The position numbers were made by a program, and so were the translations under genes. Positions 41,997-49,022 of a stretch of 49,022 nt of DNA are shown here, in pieces. Source of the DNA: Actinomycetota bacterium (GTDB lineage: Bacteria > Actinomycetota > Actinomycetes > Streptosporangiales > Streptosporangiaceae). The stretch is from contig JAJPIV010000032.1 of assembly GCA_021324595.1 (NCBI GenBank), positions 1-49,022 on the forward strand, written 5' to 3'. The notes under the pieces are model-generated. The model saw only the letters and a program-made list of their open reading frames with translations. It had not been told where the DNA came from and searched no databases. How positions within the stretch are numbered: the first letter of the stretch is position 1; every line of letters starts with the position of its first letter.

Positions 41997-42815
41997 TCAG
42001 GCCTTCCGCGCCACCCCGCACCAGGCGCTGATCTCGTGGTCGGGCACCAGGTCACCGGGCTCCGGGCGCCAGCGGTGCGGCTGGACCACGCCCGGCTCGA
42101 TCAGCTCCAGGCCGCCGAAGAACCGGCAGACCTCCGGCCGGGTCCGGAACGTGACGACTTCCCGCTGGCGCTCGTTGAGCAACCGCTGCATCCGCGCCAT
42201 CGCCTCGGGCAGCACGTCGCTGGCCGGATGGGAGATCACCAGGTGGCTGCCGGGCGCCATCGCGTCCATCAGGCGCGCGACGAGCCCGTGCGGGTCGTCC
42301 TCGTCGGGTATCAGCTGCAGGATCGCGAGCAGCATCACGCCGACCGGCCTGGCGAGGTCGATCGTGCGCGCGGCCCTGGCCAGGATCGAGTCCGGATCGC
42401 GGAGGTCGGCGTCGATGTACGCGGTCGCTCCTTCCGGAGTGCCGGTCAGCAGGGCCCGAGCGTGGACCAGCACGATCGGATCGTTGTCCACGTAGACGAC
42501 CCGGCAGTCCGGGGCCACGGCCTGGGCGACCTGGTGGGTGTTGTTCGCGGCCGGCAGACCGGTGCCGATGTCGAGGAACTGCCTGATCCCGGCCTCGCTC
42601 GCCAGGTGGCTGACCGCGCGCCGGAGGAACTGGCGGTTGGTGCGCACCCCGGGAAGGATCAGCGGGTTCGCCGCGATCGCCTGCTCGGCGGCCTCCCGGT
42701 CGGCGGCGAAGTTGTCCTTCCCGCCGAGCCAGTAGTCGTAGACCCTGGCCGGATGGGCCACGCTGGTGTCCAGCTCGGGGGGTGGCGTGCTGTCCCGCAT
42801 GCCCCGGTCGGTCAC
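41997..42815 (-). CDS. SAM-dependent methyltransferase of the actinobacterial PF04672 (DUF574) type
   Basis: The 272-residue protein has the family signature DTSVAHPARVYDYWLGGKDNF at its start, then FLDIGTGLPAANNTHQVAQ (SAM-binding motif I) and VYVDNDPIVLVHARALL. Dozens of these occur per actinomycete genome; substrates are mostly unknown. The GTG at 42815 is chosen because AGGGAG lies six bases upstream and the family begins right after; the longer ATG form (42914) adds an unrelated basic stretch. Confidence 0.88.
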   Translation of the reverse strand: MTDRGMRDSTPPPELDTSVAHPARVYDYWLGGKDNFAADREAAEQAIAANPLILPGVRTNRQFLRRAVSHLASEAGIRQFLDIGTGLPAANNTHQVAQAVAPDCRVVYVDNDPIVLVHARALLTGTPEGATAYIDADLRDPDSILARAARTIDLARPVGVMLLAILQLIPDEDDPHGLVARLMDAMAPGSHLVISHPASDVLPEAMARMQRLLNERQREVVTFRTRPEVCRFFGGLELIEPGVVQPHRWRPEPGDLVPDHEISAWCGVARKA

Positions 42816-42933
42816 TGCAGGCTCCCTCGGATCTGACCGCTTTGATTGCCGCCCAGCGCGGGAAACGCGCCCGCGCATGCCGGGCAGCTCCATCCTTTCA
42901 TGGCCCAGGGGCAAGTGGCCGGGACGGACCGGG

Positions 42934-44830
42934 TCAGCCCGCGCGCCAGAGGTAGGCGACGTTGCCGTGGTCTGCGGCCGCCAGCGTCCGGCCGCCGGGG
43001 GCGAAGGCCACCGCCCACACGTGCGCCTGCCCGGCCGGGATCGTCAGTTCCTCGGTGATGCGCCCTGCGGGCAGCCGCCAGAGGTAGACATGCCCGTTCA
43101 CGTCGCCCACCGCGAGCAGCCGGCCGCCACTGCCGAAAGCCAGCGCCTCCACCCCGGTGACCGTCCCGGGATCGGTCAGCACGGCACGGGCAGGACCCCC
43201 GCCCGGCGACCACAGGTAGGTGGAGCCGTCGTAGGAGCCGGTTGCCACGAGCCGGCCGTCCGGGCTGAACGCCACCGCGGTCACCGAGTCGTGCGCGGAG
43301 TAGGGCACCGCCAGGGCAACGGTGCGGGTGCCGGTGAGCACGTCCCACAGGTAGGTCACGCCGTTGAGTCGCCCGTGGCCAGCGTGCGGCCGTCCGGGCT
43401 GAACGCCACCGCGAGCACCCGCGCAAGCCTGGATCGGTGACGGTCCTGACCAGCCTTCCCGTGGCGGCGTCCCACAGGCGCACGCTGCCGTGGGCGCCTC
43501 CCGCCGCCAGCAGCCCCGCCGGGCTGAAAGCCAGGGCGTTGACCCCGAGGCTCCCGTCGGGCGGTGCGAGGACGCCGCCGAAAGTGAACCGCGACCAGCC
43601 GCCCGGGCGGCCCCTGGCCGACCTGGCCGCGCCGGCGGCTCCGCCGGCCGGCCCGGCTGGCGAACCGATGAGCAGCAGCGCCGCCACTGCGCCAATGGCG
43701 AGCAGCGCGGTGCCCGCGGCCGCGGCCAGGACCAGCCGGCGGCGGGCCCGGCGGGCCGGGGAGGCCGTCCCGCCGACCGCTGGCGCGGGTGGCGGGACCG
43801 TGGCCGTTCTCGGCCGGGTCGGGATTCCGATGGTCCGCGCCCGGCTGAACTGCACCGGACCGCCAGCGGGTCCCTGGCCGCGAGGTGCGGCATCCAGCTC
43901 CTCGCCGAGCGCGTCGGCGAACTCACCGCAGGTGGCGTACCGGTCCGCCGGTGACTTCGCCAGCGCGCGGGCGAGCACGGCGTCGGCCCGTGGCGGCAGG
44001 TCGGGCCGGAGCGAGGTCACCGGCGGCGGCTGCTCGTTCATGTGCGCCAGCGCGACCGCGATCGGATCGACGAGCGGGAACGGCGTGGAGCCGGTGAGCG
44101 TCTCGAACGCCGCGCAGGCGAGCGCGTACTGACCGGTCCGGCCGTCCACCAGGCCACCCTTGACCTGCTCGGGGGCCATGTAGCCGGGGGTGCCGAGGAG
44201 AGCGCCCGCGCTGGTGAGGCCACCAAGCGACCCGGCGGTCTTGCTCAGCCCGAAGTCCGACAGGTAGACGTGGTCCGGCCGGCCACGGCCCGCGCCGGCG
44301 TCCAGCAGCATGTTCGCGGGCTTGACGTCGCGGTGCACGAGGCCGCTCCGGTGCGCGGCGTCCAGGGCGGACGCCACCTGAGAGACGATGCCGGCGGCGC
44401 GGCGCGCGCTCAGCGGCCCCTCCCGGCGCGTGAGCGAGTGAACGTCCCCGCCGGCCACGTAGCGCATCGCGATGAAGAGGACCTGGTCCGCCTCGCCCGC
44501 CTCGAAGACCGGGATGATGTGCGGGTCATCCACCGCGGCCGCAGCCCGTGACTCCCGGATGAACCGCTCGCGGAAGGCGCCGTCCGCGGCGAGCCCCGGG
44601 GCGAGCAGCTTCAGCGCCACCATGCGGCCGAGCCGCTGGTCGCGGGCGAGGTAGACGACCGCCATCCCGCCCGCGCCGAGCCGCCTCTCGATCGTGTAGC
44701 TGGCGACCAGCGAGCCCGGACCGAAGCTTGCCGCCCACGCGGCCGCGGGGCCGGCGCCTCCGGGGGACGGATCGGTTACCTGGCCCTCCTTCGAGCCACA
44801 TCGAGAGCCTCGGGAAATGGGGGTCCGCAT
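42934..44830 (-). CDS. Ser/Thr protein kinase with a C-terminal WD40 repeat domain, two frameshifts
   Basis: The kinase domain has the glycine loop LGAGGMAVVYLA, the lysine in VALKLL, HRDVKPANMLLD, DFGLSK and GTPGYMAPEQ, a complete active set. After a Pro-rich linker comes a membrane helix (LVLAAAAGTALLAIGAVAALLLIG), then outward WD40-like repeats (VNALAFSPAG, VTAVAFSPDGRLVATGSYDGSTYLW, LWRLPAG). Between repeats the frame changes twice, at about 43425-43435 and 43370-43382; one added base at each restores repeats (RVLAVAFSPDGRTLATGD). The best ribosome-binding site AAGGAGG stands five bases before GTA, not a start codon, so I use ATG 44830 with weak support. It may be a sensor of extracellular ligands. 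Confidence 0.8.
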
Positions 44831-44964
44831 CACCAGTGGCCGGATTGAGAACGACTGGCCGGCCGATGCGTGGCTTCGAGTATCCGCCCGGCGCACCCGC
44901 GGCCGCAACCGCCGCCGCCGGGCATGCCAGGATGGCCCGGGGGACGCCTGCCGGAGGGAACGCC

Positions 44965-45681
44965 GTGGCCGATGTCGAGTTCCGCAGCGATGTGACGGTC
45001 GAGCTGGTCAAGCACTCCGCCAGCGACGCCGACGTGATCTGGGCGGCCCGCGTGTCCACCAAGGGCGAGCAGTCGCTCGCTGAGATCAGCGCCGACCCGG
45101 AGCGGTCGGCCGGGCTGATCAACTTCCTGATGCGGGACCGGCACGGAACGCCGTTCGAGCACTCCACCATGACCTTCTACGTGCACGCGCCGATCTTCGT
45201 GTTCCGCGAGTTCATGCGCCACCGGACGTTCAGCTTCAACGAGGAGAGCGGCAGGTACCGGGAGCTGAGGCCGGTCTTCTACGTGCCCGCCGCCGACCGT
45301 GAGCTGGTCCAGGCCGGCAAGCCGGGCGCCTACGAGCTCTTCCCCGGCAGCGCCGAGCAGCACCGGGTGGTCGCGGAGGCGGCCCGCCAGGCCTACCACC
45401 AGGCGCACGCCGCCTACCGGGCCATGCTCGAGGCCGGGGTCGCCCGCGAGGTGGCGCGGATCGTGCTGCCCGTCGGGATCTACTCGTCGATGTACGCGAC
45501 CTGCAACGCCCGCGCGCTGATGAACTTCCTCTCGCTGCGGGTCAGGCACCCCGGCGCGGCGTTCCCCACCTTCCCGCAGCGGGAGATCGAGATGGTCGCG
45601 CGGAAGATGGAGGCCGCGTGGGCGGGCCTGATGCCGCTCACCCACGCCGCGTTCGAGAGGAACGGCCGGGTCTGCCCGTAG
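44965..45681 (+). CDS. thyX: Flavin-dependent thymidylate synthase
   Basis: The 238-residue enzyme has the ThyX motif RHRTFSFNEESGRY at 85-98. It methylates dUMP to dTMP using methylenetetrahydrofolate, NADPH and FAD, in place of or beside ThyA. FEHSTMTFYV and YSSMYATCNARALMNFLSLR are further family blocks. GTG at 44965 follows GGAGGG at six bases, and gives a family-sized N-terminus. Divergent from the kinase gene. Confidence 0.93.
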   Translation: MADVEFRSDVTVELVKHSASDADVIWAARVSTKGEQSLAEISADPERSAGLINFLMRDRHGTPFEHSTMTFYVHAPIFVFREFMRHRTFSFNEESGRYRELRPVFYVPAADRELVQAGKPGAYELFPGSAEQHRVVAEAARQAYHQAHAAYRAMLEAGVAREVARIVLPVGIYSSMYATCNARALMNFLSLRVRHPGAAFPTFPQREIEMVARKMEAAWAGLMPLTHAAFERNGRVCP

Positions 45682-45751
45682 CGCCGCGGGGGCGCGCCGT
45701 TCCGCGGGCCGCGCGGCAGGCGGCCGCGGCCTGGCGGGACCGAGGCGCTGC

Positions 45752-46210
45752 CTACCCGGCGCGCCTGCGCCGCCGGCCGCCGGCCATCCCCGCCGCCCCG
45801 GTCAGGCCGAGCGCGATCGCGCCGTGCCACAGGGCGGTGAACGCGCCGCCGACCATCCCGCTGCCCCCGAGGAACACCGAGAGCACGAACACGACCGCGG
45901 CGGTGGCCGCCCCGGGCACCACCGCGAACCGCCACGGGTTCCGGCGCGCCCAGCGCAAGGCACGGCTGCGCCGGCCTCGCCGGAGCATGGCACCGCCGCC
46001 GGCCACGGCGAAGAGCGCCACCGTCCCCGCCGACAGGGAGCTGGCCAGGCCGAGGCCCCCGCCGGCCAGGTGCAGCAGCAGGTCGGCGCCGGTGACGACC
46101 GCGCCGGTCACCGCAGCCGCCCGCCAGGGCACCTCGGAGAGCGCGGCGCCAGAGATGACCAGCTCATCCCGCCTGGTCAGGTCCCTCTCACCATCACGTA
46201 CTGCAGGCAT
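45752..46210 (-). CDS. Hypothetical membrane protein, three to four helices
   Basis: A 152-residue protein with a charged N-terminus and hydrophobic segments at about 32-50, 55-75, 93-112 and 118-140, ending in GGRRRRRAG. ATG 46210 follows GGGAG. No family recognised. Convergent with thyX and divergent from the YbjN-like gene. Confidence 0.65.
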   Translation of the reverse strand: MPAVRDGERDLTRRDELVISGAALSEVPWRAAAVTGAVVTGADLLLHLAGGGLGLASSLSAGTVALFAVAGGGAMLRRGRRSRALRWARRNPWRFAVVPGAATAAVVFVLSVFLGGSGMVGGAFTALWHGAIALGLTGAAGMAGGRRRRRAG

Positions 46211-46366
46211 CGTGACTCCCGTCGTCGAGCTGGCCGCGACCTCAATCAAGATATGTCGTTTCTTGGCATGATGCCAGCGCTTAGCCCCGGCCGGGCCGTG
46301 GACAAGCCCGCGAGGCGCCAGGTAGGCTGCCAGCCAGTCGCGCCCGCTCCGATTACGGGAGATTCA

Positions 46367-46771
46367 ATGGACTGGCCGGATCTGCGGCAAGGGTACCTGG
46401 CGCTGCTGAATGAGAAGGGGTTCCGGCCGGAGATCGATTCTGACGGTGACGTTCACTTCACCTATGAGGGCGGGCATTACTTCGTCACCAACAACTGCGA
46501 CGACACGTACTTCCACCTGCTCTACCCCGGGTTCTGGAGCCTGGGCAACCGGGACGAGCAGGTGGCCGGCCTGCTGGCCGCCAACGCCACCAACCGGCGC
46601 ATGAAGGTCGCGAAGATCCTGCTCAACTCGGACCTGACCCGGGCCTCGGTGACGCTGGAATGCTTCATCGGCCAGGCGTCGGACGTGGGCAGCTTCCTCA
46701 TGCGGGCGCTGCGGTGCATTCAGCAGACGGTTGACGTCTTCCGCGAGGAGTACGGCAGCATCGCGAACTGA
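46367..46771 (+). CDS. YbjN-like/type III secretion chaperone-fold protein
   Basis: The 134-residue acidic protein opens LRQGYLALLNEKGFRPEIDSDGDVHF and continues with GGHYFVTNNCDDTYFHLLYPGFW and LTRASVTLECF, the strand-helix pattern of the YbjN fold. Function of these proteins is not settled. GGGAG lies six bases before ATG 46367. Its stop is 17 bases from the convergent UvrA-like stop. Confidence 0.6.
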   Translation: MDWPDLRQGYLALLNEKGFRPEIDSDGDVHFTYEGGHYFVTNNCDDTYFHLLYPGFWSLGNRDEQVAGLLAANATNRRMKVAKILLNSDLTRASVTLECFIGQASDVGSFLMRALRCIQQTVDVFREEYGSIAN

Positions 46772-46788
46772 GCGCCGCGGTTACCGGG

Positions 46789-49022
<2,234 letters not shown>

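Noticed and set aside
45682-45751. Terminator between thyX and the membrane protein gene
   Set aside because: GC-rich arms can pair in several competing ways with long loops. No single convincing hairpin.

Overview
The window is very GC-rich (roughly 70% or more by eye), with strong G/C third-position bias, many GTG starts and many ATGA/GTGA gene overlaps. Together with family content (a PF04672-type SAM methyltransferase, an XRE-TPR regulator, a Ser/Thr kinase fused to WD40 repeats, ThyX, a class II UvrA) this points to an actinomycete chromosome. The genus cannot be fixed from sequence alone. No rRNA, tRNA or CRISPR was seen.

Layout. (1) 1-5.8 kb is a damaged accessory zone: the C-terminus of a probable DNA methylase, a UvrD-type helicase fused to an iron-sulfur PD-(D/E)XK nuclease, a BrnT/BrnA-like toxin-antitoxin pair whose toxin 5' end abuts an IS66-type element, and a broken methyltransferase. 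(2) 5.9-18.8 kb is a coherent catabolic cluster of four transcription units. One minus operon carries an NCS1 permease, a nitrilase-fold amidohydrolase, a tautomerase and a class III aminotransferase. A divergent gene encodes a dimethylamine/trimethylamine dehydrogenase-like flavo-iron-sulfur enzyme. An IclR regulator is coupled to an SDR. A plus operon encodes a metal-dependent hydrolase-like protein and a three-subunit molybdenum hydroxylase of the xanthine dehydrogenase family. I infer uptake and oxidation of a nitrogen heterocycle or N-alkylated amine. The exact substrate is unknown. (3) 18.9-24.3 kb holds transport genes: a PiT-like permease with an unusual first half, a NatAB-like ABC exporter, a VOC protein and a DHA2-type MFS exporter. 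(4) 24.3-29.6 kb holds a DUF488 gene, an XRE-TPR regulator, a sphingosine-phosphate-lyase-like PLP enzyme and an FGGY kinase.

(5) 30.0-35.3 kb is a tight three-gene polysaccharide locus: a membrane GT2 synthase ending in what looks like the first strand of an EAL domain, a membrane-anchored GH18-like protein with two C-terminal chitin-binding-like modules, and a GH26-like lipoprotein. It is followed by a single-polypeptide ECF sigma/anti-sigma/transmembrane protein. (6) 37.4-49 kb is mixed housekeeping: ArfB-like hydrolase, MBL-fold hydrolase, PsuG with a relic kinase in front, an Smr-domain protein, a PAS protein, small membrane proteins, a SAM methyltransferase, a Ser/Thr kinase-WD40 protein, ThyX, a YbjN-like protein and a class II UvrA that runs off the right edge.

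A recurrent oddity is that every frameshift I could resolve (two in the IS66 transposase, one in the 5.35 kb methyltransferase, one in the molybdenum subunit, two in the kinase-WD40 gene) is repaired by adding one base. That is a pattern expected of systematic single-base-loss assembly error, so these genes should not be called dead without checking reads.
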